From positions 2,435,040 to 2,499,039 of the forward strand of contig CAJSYZ010000009.1 of assembly GCA_910574455.1 (NCBI GenBank): a stretch of DNA of 64,000 bases, in the 5' to 3' direction. This document shows positions 11,491 to 23,026 of this stretch, piece by piece. Position 1 is the stretch's first letter; every line of letters starts with the position of its first letter. Source of the DNA: Trichaptum fuscoviolaceum. Taxonomy: Eukaryota > Basidiomycota > Agaricomycetes > Hymenochaetales > Trichaptaceae. Both the position numbers and the translations under genes were made by a program. A model generated the notes under the pieces. It was not told the DNA's origin, did no database searches, and worked only from the letters and a program-made list of their open reading frames with translations.

Positions 11491-12278
11491 GTACTACTAG
11501 TAGTAGGTCACCGGCGTAGCACGTGACTACAACGCGTAATCGTTCGCGTTGGCGACACTTTGCCACTTCTTCAACAACCATCATAGGAACATCTCTCAGA
11601 ATCTGAAGCGATATTGAAACTTATAAACGGCTTCTATGCGTGCTGTTGTTGAAGATTTATATGAAGATCTGCATAGTTTGTAAGTGACATAATTGGCTAT
11701 TTCTTTTGACAGACAGGCTGAACCCATCCTTATTATACAGTACGTCGATGACCCCAATTTGGTACTTGAGCACCAGTGACAGACTCCTATACAGCATGTG
11801 TACTACATAAGAAGTCTAACTAGACCTTTCATCTATGAAATGGAAGGAAAAGTCGGTTTCGCAAATGCCCGTTGCCTGATCCCTTCTTCAAGTTTGTTTG
11901 TACCTTCCCGGAGCTCTTTGGATGATACAACGTCAAATACCAGTTCTATCTATGCTAATTGTAAGTCTGACTTGCGTGCATCGTCTCTGGTCTCATTCCA
12001 TCGTCCCCTCCCTTGAATGGACTGTATCAGCCTGCAAGCCACTCAGGGCCACGTGTGACTAAGCCGGGTATACAACGTCCGATTCACATGAGTGGAGGGG
12101 AAGATTTGTGTGTGCTTCTAATCTGTTCATAGTGTTGTGTCTTCTTTCTCGGTCAGCGTGGTCCCACCCGCCGTCAAGATAAAGGTGCACTAGCAGCCCT
12201 ACTCGCTCGAGCGCATAACGTCGACTACCGTCTCCGGTGTTGTGCTGTCCGCATCGGTTTCGAACGTCCTCGCGCGCG
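11491..12278. other. Spacer upstream of MFS gene, no gene seen
   Basis: Between the MITE and the MFS start. It contains no frame with a recognisable domain and presumably holds the MFS promoter and former upstream sequence of SRP14. Confidence 0.45.
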
Positions 12279-14592
12279 ATGAGCGACTCTTCAACAAGAA
12301 TGAACAACATGGAAGGAAATGTCATAGACAAACCGCTCTCCGATGACCTCGTCAAGGTCTCAACGACGTTCCCGAACCCCGACTCTGGCGCTGTCGCCAG
12401 TGATAAGAGTCTGGGTGGCGGGGGTAATGACAACGATATATACGGACGCACGGAGATAGATCCTGCCTATCGTGCTAAGGCCCACTTGCTGAATGAAGCT
12501 ATTGCAGACATTGGTATGGGGAAGTACCAGGTACGTCAACTGTTTACAGATACAGCCGATCTTTCTGACCTCTTTCTCTCTACGTGTAGTGGTGTCTATT
12601 CTGCGTAGCAGGCTTCGGATGGTTTGCGTATGTTGTTTTCCAGAGGCAATAAAAGATGTTGAATCTGATCCTGTTTCCTCGACGCAACAGAGATAGCATC
12701 TGGCCTGTAAGTTGAATATGTGAAATAATTTTCTTGGGTTGTGGAATAACCTTGTTTGAAATTCTACCAGCAACTTAGCGGCTTGATACTCTCCCCTGTA
12801 GTCAATGAATTCGGCTTTCGCCCGCCATTCCTGTCTCTCGCACTGAACATCGGTCTTTTGGTCGGTGCGGCCATTTGGGGACTTGGATGCGATATTATTG
12901 GTAGAAGGTATGGAAACATAGTAAAGTTGGTTCGTGATTGGTGACTAAATTAAAACTTGGTGTATTAGGTGGTCGTTCAATCTCACTCTTTTTATATCCG
13001 GTGTATTCGGTATCGCAGCAGGTGGTTCCCCGAATTTCCTGACACTCGCATCCCTCTTCGCTGTCGTTGGGGTTGGTGTAGGCGGGAACATGCCTGTCGA
13101 CTCTGCAGTATTTTTGGGTGAGATGAGAATTTTGCATTTGGACCATCTACTCTTTTACGAATGCTTTTTATGTAGAATTTATTCCCGGGACACATCAATA
13201 TCTCCTCACTGTTCTCTCAGTATGGTGGGCGATCGGTCAACTTCTCGGAGCGCTTGTCGCATGGCCTTTGATCGCCACCTTCTCATGCACCTCCGCATCC
13301 GATTGTCCGACTGGATCGAACAGAGGCTGGCGTTACGTGTTGTTCACGCTCGGTGGACTGACGTTCCTCTTCTGGGGTGTCCGCTTCTTCGCTTTCCGCC
13401 TACTTGAAAGCCCACGCTTCCTTTCCGCCAAAGGTCGTGACGAGCAGGCCGTGGAGGTCTTGCGGAAGGTTGCGAAGATCAACGGTGTCGAGTGCCGCTT
13501 GACGGTTGATGATCTGAGGAGCGCGAGTGAAGGCGCTGTCGCTAGTGCTCGTGTTTCTGAGATCAAAACCGTACAGCAACTCGGCCCTTTTGTCTTGGCT
13601 GAGAGAAGTTTGAAGGAGACAAAAAGCCATATGAGAGATTTGTTCGGGAGTCCGAGGATGGCTTGGTCGACTAGCCTGCTTATCTCACTGTGGGGTAAGG
13701 GTTCAATAATTGCGAATGTGGTATGCTCTAATTCTGGATTATGCAGCACTTATTGGCCTAGCTTCCACTCTGTAAGAAAGAAAGTGTGCAGCCCTGATTA
13801 GCGAACTTAACGTTTTCTTCCTTTGCAGATACAATAGCTTCTTGCCTTTCTTGTGAGTCATTCAGTTGCAACACAAACGTATATATTATTTACATAATGT
13901 GGATGGTATTGTGATGATGTAGGTTCAATTCGAAAGGTGCAAAGTTTGGTGATGGCTCTCTCAATACGACGTACAGGAATGTATGTAACGGGTCATCTTC
14001 CTCGTCTACCTCATCTGACTCACGATATTCCCCTGCAGACTGTGATATACAGCATCACGGGAATTCCTGGAGCATTCCTTGCAGGGTGGCTCGTCGATCT
14101 TCCGTTACTCGGAAGGAAAGGAACGCTGACGATTTCTTGCTGTAAGTTTACGTGTTAACATTTCGTCTACAACTTCTTACGAATGAAACTTGGCAGTCGC
14201 GACGGCGGTTTTCCTGTTCGCTACCACAACTGCAAGGAACTCCAACTCGCTTCTTGGCTGGAATTGTGGATACACCTTCTGCAGCAACGTATGTCTTTCA
14301 TCTGCATTTTAAACGATGTAATGGAATTGTCATTTTTCCCTTACTCAAATAGATTATGTACGGTGTCTTGTACGCCGCTTCTCCTGAGATCTTCCCCGCC
14401 AAAGACCGAGGGACAGGAAACGGACTGGTCTCAATTGCAACGCGAGTCTTTGGCGTTGTCGCTCCCATTATTGCGCTCTTCGCGAACATCGAGACATCCG
14501 TGCCGGTCTACATATCAGGAGGCCTGATCATACTTGCAGGGTTCATTGCACTACTACTACCCTTTGAACCGCGCGGCAAGGCTTCATTGTGA
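12279..14592 (+). CDS. Major facilitator superfamily transporter (sugar/SVOP-like)
   Basis: Twelve exons: 12279-12530, 12590-12627, 12691-12706, 12771-12907, 12969-13117, 13176-13694, 13747-13771, 13829-13852, 13923-13980, 14039-14141, 14197-14288 and 14353-14592. All introns are GT-AG and the phases agree, giving 550 residues. ATG 12279 was preferred over 12237 in the same frame. A polar N-terminal tail of about 85 residues precedes the first membrane segment (FCVAGFGWFADSIWP). The loop 2-3 motif reads GCDIIGRR. The long central loop opens with ESPRFLSAKGRDEQ, a signature of sugar-porter/SVOP-like MFS proteins. About 12 hydrophobic segments are visible, ending in PFEPRGKASL. It is a plasma or organelle membrane solute carrier; substrate cannot be read from sequence. 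Exons of 16, 24 and 25 nt are notable. Confidence 0.88.
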
Positions 14593-14809
14593 AAGGGTGG
14601 AGCTCAACAAAGAAGGTAGGTTTTTTCGTACTTTAGATTAGTAGAGAGGAGCAAGTACGGAAGCCCAGTGCAGTTAATGCAGTTGTAGGCAGTTTGGGTA
14701 AATTCGATGATAATTGGTACATGATAATTTGAACATAAAGCAGTTGGAATCACGAAGAGAGATCGGTTGAAAGTAAAAAGAAGAGAGGCAATACGCTTTC
14801 TTCTATGAC

Positions 14810-15704
14810 TCAGCTCTTTTTGAGACCTTGCCCAGCCTCATTTTCTCTCCGCAATCTCCTTCGCTTCACATCCCAGTTGAACACACGTGCTGTGTTGACT
14901 TCCATGATCGTAATTTGCTCTTTCAGGTATTCCAAGTCTGATACGAGACTCGCGAGGTTTTGTTTTACGAGAGCGAGCTTTGAGCGAAGCAGCTCGACGG
15001 CGTTTGGTATTTTGTAAGATAACATGACGTTTGCCTGTGTTAAATCACACATAGATTAGGATGGTTAGATAGAAGAGCAATAGGAAAAGACGTACTCCAA
15101 GCCAGAGATAGACCTCATCGGTATCCTCCAACTCTGCCTCCGCGTACAGAGTGTCATTAAGTTCAAAAGTCGTCCGTACAGGCTTTGATGAGCTTGATCC
15201 TTCTTCATCTTCGTCTAGTTCATCTTCCAAATCGTCATCTTCTGACTTCGCCTTCTTTCCTTCCTATATGCAGAGAACTTGTATAAGTCCAGCCGATTAG
15301 CATTGAGGATGCAAGAGCAACTCACTCTTCGTTCTTGGAGCAGTTCTACCATCGCCAACGTCTTCTGAATATCGGGAACCTTCTCTTCCAGAGAAGACTT
15401 GCGTGTTCGAAGGTTGGATTCCATGTATCGGTACTTCCTTGTACGTTGAACCAGAATGTTAGTTATTCATGGAGGCTATTCTAATGTGAACCGTACATAC
15501 GCAAGGGCATCTTGTAACTCTACCAAAGCTGGCTCAACTTCAGCATCAGGCCCTCCGATATGTTTTTCAACGTCTGCCTATACACAGGGATCCTGAATTA
15601 TTGAGTATCAACTTGTTAAGAGTGCTTCTTTAACATACGATGAAGACCGCTCGAGGGATGCCTCTTGGGTTCTTTTCTAGTTTGTCAGTGGCGGTGCTTG
15701 ACAT
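14810..15704 (-). CDS. PAC10: Prefoldin subunit 3 (VBP1/PAC10)
   Basis: Five exons: 15704-15639, 15577-15501, 15437-15326, 15263-15096 and 15034-14810, spliced in phase to 215 residues. It matches the prefoldin alpha-type subunit 3 pattern: NPRGIPRAVFI at the N-terminus, KYRYMESNLRTRKSSLEEKV opening the first coiled coil, FELNDTLYAEAELEDTDEVY and LWLGANVMLSYKIP in the beta-hairpin region, and EQITIMEVNTARVFNWDVKR closing the second coiled coil. An acidic insert (about residues 102-116) precedes the hairpin. Prefoldin is a hexameric cytosolic chaperone that passes nascent actin and tubulin to the CCT chaperonin. It shares a 271-bp divergent promoter with MRD1. Confidence 0.92.
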
Positions 15705-15975
15705 TATAGATTCTCGAGATGATTTTGTACAAGTCCAATAGAAACTAAGCAACACAAAGTAGTAGGAGGTCAACTTTCTGTGCCTAAAGTTACAATCGAG
15801 ATCATGTCCATAAACTTGAAGGCCCGTGCGGCAATAACCGAAAACCCATAAATTCTTCAGTTTTTTCACCCCACTCAACTTTTCCCTTCAAGGTGAGCTT
15901 CAGCGCCTTCATTTTCATCCGCCCACGACCTTGCTAACATTCTTTCCCTTCCTTTTCGAAACCTTACTGACAGCC
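15705..15975. promoter_or_regulatory. Divergent promoter of prefoldin 3 and MRD1
   Basis: The two start codons (15704 minus, 15976 plus) are separated by 271 bp, so both core promoters must lie here. The MRD1-proximal side has pyrimidine-rich sequence (about 15935-15960). No clear TATA box is visible on either side. Head-to-head packing suggests a shared regulatory region for two growth-linked genes. Confidence 0.6.
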
Positions 15976-18808
15976 ATGTCACGTCTTATTATAAAGAACC
16001 TACCATCGTACGTTACGCCAGAACGGCTGAAGGAGCACTTTTCGCAAAAGAACGGGCCTGGCGGCACTGTAACAGATGTGAAGGTTGCACAAAAACCAGA
16101 CGGGTCGTCGCGCAGGTTTGGCTTCATTGGCTTCAAATCTGATGCCGAAGCGAAGAGGGCGCAAGAATACTTTGATAGGACCTTCATTGGTACAACCCGA
16201 GTTAATGTTCAAGTTGTCGAGGTATGTATTTACGTTTCCTCTTTTGCTTTAAGAATTGTTCAGCTCACCACTTTTATTAGGGTGGAAGAGATGCTCCTGC
16301 ACCTAGACCAAACAAAAAGCCGCGACTCCTCCCAGCCGGGGAGGATGAGAAACAGTCGCCAAACAAGACGCATGCCAACGACGGCAGGTCCTCGACTCAG
16401 GAGGCATCCACCTCCGTCGTGCCTAAGAACAAGAAGGATGCGCAAGTCGAAGAGTTCATGCAAGTCATGCAACCGCGTACAAAAAAAGCGCGTACATGGG
16501 CGAACGACGATTCGGCTTTGGATGCATCAAATATTTCGGTCACCGACAGTACCATGAAGGGTGGTGATGTTTCCGATGCAGCTTTGAACACGAACCACGG
16601 AGACGAGATGGAAGGCATTGTCGAAGAAGTCGATGACCTAGAGTGGATGAAGCGACGCATGCAAAGAGGCATAAAGTCTGTTGATGAATCGAAGGCCTTC
16701 TCTCAGGATGTTGATGACGACAAATCGACTGAAAGGATCGAGGGTGCATCAAAGGTTCGTGACTTTCGTTTCTTCTCGTTCTTCCCCTAATCTATCATTT
16801 GACAGGCTAATGTGGAAGACAATTCGAATCCTATCGAAGATCATCAAACATCATCTACGGCTATTCTGAAGACAGGACGTCTCTTTCTGCGTAACCTTGC
16901 TTTCTCCTGTACGGAGTCGGACCTACAGGAGCTATTCGGTTCTTATGGGGCGATTAGTCAGGTTAGTTTCTACGTATCAATTTTGAGCAAGGGGATGGAG
17001 AGGAGTACTTCTATGATGATAAACTGTCATAGGGACATCAGACCCGAAGTAACTCTTCGAGTGTGTTGATTAACTGGGAAATCGATAGTAGAATTTTAAC
17101 TGATCTGTGCTCCTCTCCTTTTCTTTCCTTTGCCTCTATGTTCTATTCCTTCATGTTCGTCCCATCCTTACTTTTTTTGGATAGGTCCACATTTCCTTCG
17201 ATTCTGCCACTAAGGCTCATAAGGGCATTGCCTTCGTGAGCTTCGTCGACCCAGCCTGTGCAGTCAAAGCGTACGAAGAACTCGACAAGACTTCCTTCCA
17301 AGGTCGACTCCTGCACATCCTACCAGCTGCAGAGCGTAAAGTGGCTGGAAACAAAGGTGTGGAAGAGGCATCCGACTCTAAGCATTCTTTGAAGGGCGAG
17401 AAGGACAAAAAGCGCAAAGAGAATGCGTCAAAGGATTTTAACTGGAGTTTCTTATACATGAATGTAAGTGGTATATCACTATTGAGCAATATTGTCCCTC
17501 ATGACCCATTCTGCCATAAAGGCCGATGCTGTTGCTTCCTCGATAGCGGATCGTATGAACATTCCTAAAGCCGACATACTGAACCCCGATTCTACGGATA
17601 GCGACAGCACCTCTGCGGCCGTCAAGCTCGCTCTTGCCGAAACTCATATCATCTCTGAAACGAAGTCGTATCTGGAGTCTGAAGGAGTTAACTTAACTGT
17701 GTTCTCGACACCTGACTCGTCAACTAGCCATCATATCCGGGTACGTCGGTCAGATACCTGTATTCTTGTGAAGAACATTCCGTATGGGACGACTGCAGAC
17801 CAGATACGAGAGCTATTTGAACCTCACGGAGAGCTGAACAGGGTTCTCGTCCCTCCGGCGGGTACTATCGCTGTCGTTGACTATGTTCAACCAGATGAAG
17901 CCGCGAAGGGTTTCAGGGCTGTGGCTTACCGTCGATTGGGTAGCTCAGTCGTATATCTGGAAAAGGCTCCAATGGGTATCTTCAGTGGAACTCCGAAAGA
18001 CAAGGATGAGACATCAGTTCCGAAGGCAGGAAGCAGTAAGGATATTCAACAAACTGACCCAGTCAACATTCCAGAATCTGCTGCTGCACTTGAAGACGAC
18101 TCTGAGGCAGCCCCAGGGTCTACTCTCTTCGTTAAGAACCTGTCTTTCGGCACTACGACCGAACGGTTGTCGTCCGTATTCCGTCACCTTCCTGGGTTTG
18201 CCTTTGGGCGTGTACAGACTAAACCTGACCCAAAACATCCACTAGTCCCTGGTCAACCTGCACCTCGGCTCAGCATGGGCTATGGATTCGTCGGTTTCAA
18301 GGACCAGGACTCTGCGAAGCAAGCGCTTCGCAGCATGCAAGGGTTTGTCCTGGATGGGCATACTCTCACTGTCAAGTTCGCTGGACGCGGTACGGAAGAG
18401 GACAAGGCCGCCGAAGTAAAGGCAAAGGACGTTGTGTCCTCAAAGACAACTAAGATGATCGTGAAGAACGTTCCATTCGAGGCGACAAAGAAGGACCTCC
18501 GAGCGCTCTTCGGCACTCATGGCCAACTCAAATCCGTCCGTCTGCCGCGTAAGTTCGGCGCGAACACGCGCGGCTTCGCGTTCTTGGACTTCGTATCACG
18601 CCGGGAGGCAGAGAATGCGTACGCTGCTCTGAGGCATACACATTTACTTGGTCGACATCTTGTACTCGAATGGGCGCAAGACGGAGAGCAGGATGTGGAT
18701 GAGCTGAGGAAGAAGGCAGGAGTTGGTTATGGGGATGGTGCTGAACTTCCTGGAAGGAAGAGGAAGCTTGATCTTGGGGAAGATGACGAGGCAGTCGCAG
18801 AAGACTGA
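15976..18808 (+). CDS. MRD1: Multiple RRM-domain protein MRD1 (RBM19 homologue)
   Basis: Five exons: 15976-16221, 16281-16754, 16806-16961, 17185-17463 and 17522-18808, in phase, 813 residues. It has five RRMs, the hallmark of Mrd1/RBM19. RRM1 is at residues 1-82 (MSRLIIKNLPSYVTPERLKE, then RRFGFIGF). RRM2 is about 264-340 (RLFLRNLAFSCTESDL). RRM3 is about 464-535 (CILVKNIPYGTTADQI, with a degenerate RNP1 as in the family). RRM4 is about 584-675 (LFVKNLSFGTTTERL, GYGFVGF). RRM5 is about 695-772 (MIVKNVPFEATKKDL, RGFAFLDF). A charged linker separates RRM1 and RRM2, and the tail is basic then acidic. The yeast protein associates with the U3 snoRNP and 35S pre-rRNA and is needed for early 18S rRNA processing in the nucleolus. 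Intron 3 is long (223 nt) for this locus. Confidence 0.93.
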
Positions 18809-19344
18809 GGCAACTTCATGTCAACCTACATATATATTAATTATTTATGACTCTTGTGTTCTTTTTCGTAATCATATTCAATGCCAGCATCGAGGATGCT
18901 TTTACACCTATACTTCACTAGTACCTCGTCTACTACGACATGCACTCAGATACCAGAAATTGAATGTATTCGAACGTGACCAAAAACGAATGCTCGACCC
19001 TGACTAGGCTCGCAAGCCAGCCGTTAGTGTAATGTTGTAGTAACGGCTGGTACGACTCAATCAGAAGTGGCCGAGTCACCACAATTTGACCGATTTGGAA
19101 TTGAATATAAAGGGAAAGACCCTACTGCCAGTGTTGTGGGAGTGAGACAAAATGAGAGTAAAAGTCCCACGCAGTCTGCGCCGGATCGACGCGCTCGTCT
19201 ACGCGCCTCTTTTCCTACTACTACAACGTACCACGACGTCGTATTTATGTCGTAGTTAATTTATGCAGAATTCTACACCTTTGAAGCGTCCATTAGGGGA
19301 GCGTAATCAAAATATCTCATTCACTCACTTTACTCAAGGTGAGC

Positions 19345-19637
19345 TTATTCTTCTTTGCAAAAAGGATGACAGTCGGCGAGAAAAGAGAAGATTTGGAAGT
19401 AAAGAGAGCCCGGAGCTCGGGACACCCCGGCGAGAAATTCCGAGCCTGTCGTCATCAGCTCGCAACAAAATCAGCCAATCAATGAGCAGCGATCCTCGGC
19501 CGGACGACGCCATTCGCAGACCGACTGTGCCGCCTTACTTCATTTGGCTTCTCGGCACGTCGGCAGCGTCTTTCACGTGACGGCTTCTTCTTTTCTTTCT
19601 TTCTCCCAACTGTCATGCTTTTTGCAAAGAAGAATAA
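19345..19637. repeat. Small terminal-inverted-repeat element, 293 bp (MITE candidate)
   Basis: TTATTCTTCTTTGCAAAAAG at 19345-19364 is repeated exactly in reverse complement ending at 19637. Similarity continues inward for another 25-30 bp (ATGACAGT, then GAGAAA-rich). I could not define a target-site duplication, so the ends are approximate. There is no coding potential. A foldback or MITE remnant is the likeliest reading. Confidence 0.5.
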
Positions 19638-19851
19638 TGCGAAACGAGTGTATCCGCAACTAAAAAAGCGAAGCTTGCGCAACTCCGAACACTGGCAGCT
19701 CGAGCGCATTGTCACAATTCGAGACCCCTTTGAAAGCGAGTGCGACACTTTACAATGTGTATGCGCTCATATTAGATAGATAAATAGTAAATATATGGCA
19801 CAGAATCTGCATGTATTCGCTATCTGATTCTAATACAAGTTGAATTTCAAG

Positions 19852-19932
19852 AAAAAAAAAGGAGTGACCGGGACTCAGGCTCGGGAAGCCTTGAACCTAA
19901 GGACCCTGTGAGAATTTGCCACCACTAAGCTC
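19852..19932 (-). other. Pol III-like A box, B box and T-run (tRNA-derived relic?)
   Basis: On the minus strand GAGCTTAGTGG (19932-19922) resembles the tRNA A box at 10 of 11 positions. GGTTCAAGGCT (19897-19887) resembles the B box at 9 of 11. A run of nine T follows (19860-19852). The box spacing is tRNA-like. The sequence does not fold into a proper cloverleaf: the T-stem does not pair. It is therefore not called a tRNA gene; a tRNA-derived SINE head or pseudogene is possible. Confidence 0.25.
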
Positions 19933-20123
19933 AATAATCCCAATAATCAGGCACACTGTGACCGATGGGTCACATTGAGGTTACTGGCCTCCTTCTGATT
20001 GAGTCATACCAGTCGTTACTACATCACAACACTAACGACTGGTTTACGAGTCTAGACCCTGACCGACATTCAAGCCGAATAGAACGAAAAAGTTCAACGG
20101 TGTTCTTTTCAACCTCTACTGTC

Positions 20124-22435
20124 ATGCTCCCCAAAGTCGATACTCTTCTGAAAGTCCAGGAAGAACATGAAATAACATACTCCACTGCATCAGAAACCGT
20201 GAATACTCCTTTCGGGATGGATGCAGCTGAACGGCGATTCCAAGCTGACCCCAAACAAGTGCGTACTTCCATCCTTGCATTAATTGTAATAGAAAGACTT
20301 ATTTTTCTTCACTGAACATACTCAAATGAATAGACTATCCATTGGATCATGAAAAGATCCTTCGCTGATCTAGCCACAGTTGTCTGTTCTGGCGGTACAG
20401 GCTACCAAAAGATACCAGAAGCTTTGCATTTCTCTTTACTCGAAGCCATTCTCGACAACTTGAACGATTTCAAGTGGTACAATGATCCCGGTCCAGCTTT
20501 ACTCAGACGATCGCTTCATAACCATGTCTGGACTCATCTATACGCTCTGAAACGGTTTGGTAGATACCACATTGAGCGGAACGAAAGGATGGTTGAATTA
20601 CTATTCAATTCTTGGCGAACTGTTGTCAAATGGCTGGGTATATTAACCGAGAAATCAAGTAATGACGAAATCACGGTTCTTTGGCAGAAAAAGAGCCGCA
20701 GCGAGTGCATAGTTGTACTATTGCCCATGCTCGTAAGCTCTCTAAGTACAAAACGCAACCTTTGGGAAGAGGAAGAAGTTATTGCATTCGTCTCCAATTT
20801 CTGGGCACGCGTGGGCCATGGCTTCAAGGCTAAAGCCTACTCGTCAATCATCATGTCTCAATGCATCAATGGGGCTTTGAACAACCTTCCAAGGGTGTTC
20901 AAATTCACGAACTGGAAACTACATCACATCATGGACCTTGCAATATCTCATCTTCGTTTCGCGACTTTTTATGTCCTGGAGGAACCCTACCTCGTACAAC
21001 TTTTCGTTTTGCTCTTACGAATAATCGTGGACAAAGGCGACGATGGGGTATCAGACCTTTGGCTCGATCTGGGCGGGACAGGCGCACTTTTCAACGTTAT
21101 AAAGTGCTCCGTCCTCTGTTGTAAGGGCTTGTCGGGCCCTGGACTGGCAAAGCAAGTGAACTTGTTCAATGAATGTTTTCGCACCTTAGGTAGGAGTATG
21201 TGCAGATGTGTCAGTCTCGACTGCATTGAAGCAGTGAGGTTGGCGCTTCGGGAGGGGCTTTTCGAAGTGTTTCTTCTGTCAAGTCCGTATGGAGACATCG
21301 AAATAAGAAAGGGCGAGGACAACGATTTCAGGCTCGTGTTTCTCCTGTTCTACCTCCCAAGCTTACTCGTTTTCCCCTCATGCGTTCGGCAAACTGTGAC
21401 AGCCACGCAAAACCTGAGCACAGCAGCAATCGAGGCGTTTACGGTCGGACACCCAGCGTATCGCAGAGCTTGTAACGACTTGCAGCGGCGGCTGGCCTAT
21501 AGAGTGGCCTCAACAGCATACTTTAAGCTCAGCAAACATTACTATCGATGCTCAAACGTGCGTTCATGTGTTATGAAGTCACAATTGAAACTGATAATGA
21601 GATGTTAGATACTCTGCCGCGTTACTGGAACGCGATATAGATTTCGGAGATGTGGTGGATGCGAGGAAAGATTCTACTGTTCTAAGGAATGCCAACGTGT
21701 TGCCTGGAAAATGCAAAGACACCGAGCGCTATGCGAAGACATACATCTGGAGACTGGTATGTCATCACCTATCCATTTTGGTACAATTTAATAAATATTA
21801 CTTTTAACATAGACGTACGTGATGATATTCGTGTCCGTGAATACACACATATCACATTACTGGCAATGGCGGAGGTCTCTCGGCACATGCCTAATCTTCG
21901 CCGCATCGCCGCAGTCGAGTTCCCGTACAGAGACTTCAATGATCTCTGCTTCGCCGTTAGCTTCGCCACAAATCCACCGACCTTGAAGTTGGAAACAACG
22001 CAAATGATAAAGAAGAAAAAGAAGTATAAGCACGTTGTCGAAGATCTTCTCAGAAGAGAGGGATCATATGACTCTAGTCGGGTAGCGCTTCTGCGTATAG
22101 AAGCACTCATGGACCTCTGGCCTGATTACGTTGATTCAATGTATCGGCTGGTGGAGCTTGATAAAACAGGCTCTGACAATAGGCGACTTACGGCTATATT
22201 GGAGGCGGGCAAGGTTATGGGAGGGACGCAACGTGAGCCCTGCTTTATCGGGCGTGATAAACAGACATTGGAAGCCGAATACGACATCATTGACGAGATT
22301 GCTCGACGTACTCACGAAAAGATGGCTGGCCGGCCGCTATTGTGCGATTTTAAATATGCCGCCGCGATAGAGAAGGAAGTGAAAGTACTTTTGGTTGAGT
22401 TAGAAGGCTCTGACAGGAAGGTCATCTATATATGA
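20124..22435 (+). CDS. MYND zinc-finger protein, copy A (intact)
   Basis: Four exons: 20124-20258, 20334-21557, 21609-21756 and 21813-22435, in phase, 709 residues. The MYND finger spans the exon 2/3 junction with all eight ligands: C451, C456, C468, C471, C477, C481, H491 and C495, reading RRCGGCEERFYCSKECQRVA in the middle. The 450-residue N-terminal part is rich in helices and leucine and has no known fold that I can name. The C-terminal 200 residues include MAEVSRHMPNLRRIAAVEF and YRLVELDKTGS. MYND fingers bind proline-rich partners in regulators and chromatin proteins; the role here is unknown. ATG 20124 was chosen because the exon structure then matches the paralogue at 54976-57262 exon by exon (exons 3 and 4 have identical lengths). 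Confidence 0.85.
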
Positions 22436-22814
22436 CATTTAATGCGTCGTTTGTTCTGCATGTTCATCAGGGGAAACACATGTACCATTGCGGCGGCACA
22501 CTGTTGTATATTTCTCGCTTTCAAAACTTTTCTCTCATCCGCCTTCCTTACCCACTGCGCCTCAGAAGCGAAGACTTCGAAGGAACGGGAGTGGTTAGTT
22601 ATATCTATCACTATGGTTCTGTTCTAATATTTACGTAGTTGGTGCCATTGGTATTGCTGCGAGCCAAACGTCACTGGTGTTTAAAAGGATTAGGGAAATC
22701 AATGGAATGCAATTACAACTCGTACGTGCTAAATGATGGTCTGAGCTCTCTTCAAGTGCTCTTCTGTAAATTTGCAGGCCTTGCTTCCCACCAATCGTTA
22801 GCTTCCGTATTTGC
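22436..22814. other. Spacer with possible monooxygenase C-terminal relic
   Basis: Short gap between the MYND gene and the right duplication arm. On the minus strand, next to the arm boundary, about 24 bp (CGGAAGCTAACGATTGGTGG and following bases) match the last exon of the FAD monooxygenase near 28000 at about 21 positions. Neighbouring stretches are similar but in different order. No functional gene is present. Confidence 0.3.
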
Positions 22815-23026
22815 TTGAGGTGCAAGGCAAGTCTCTCAGCGCCAAGGGCCTTTGAACATTGAAACAAGGAGAATAATATTATTCTCGCTTCGAGTATGAA
22901 TACATGAGGGGGGACCAGAATAAAATGAGTGTGTCAATAAATAAACTAAAGGTACACCAGTTACCCAAGATAAAATGCCAAAATTTCATAACAAATCATA
23001 CAAAATCATCTACGCAAGGAGCCCCT

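Larger units (their letters stand above)
18809..20123. other. Spacer between MRD1 and MYND gene
   Basis: 1.3 kb with no supported coding gene. It contains a 293-bp inverted-repeat element (19345-19637) and a Pol III-like box pair (19852-19932), listed separately. Confidence 0.5.
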
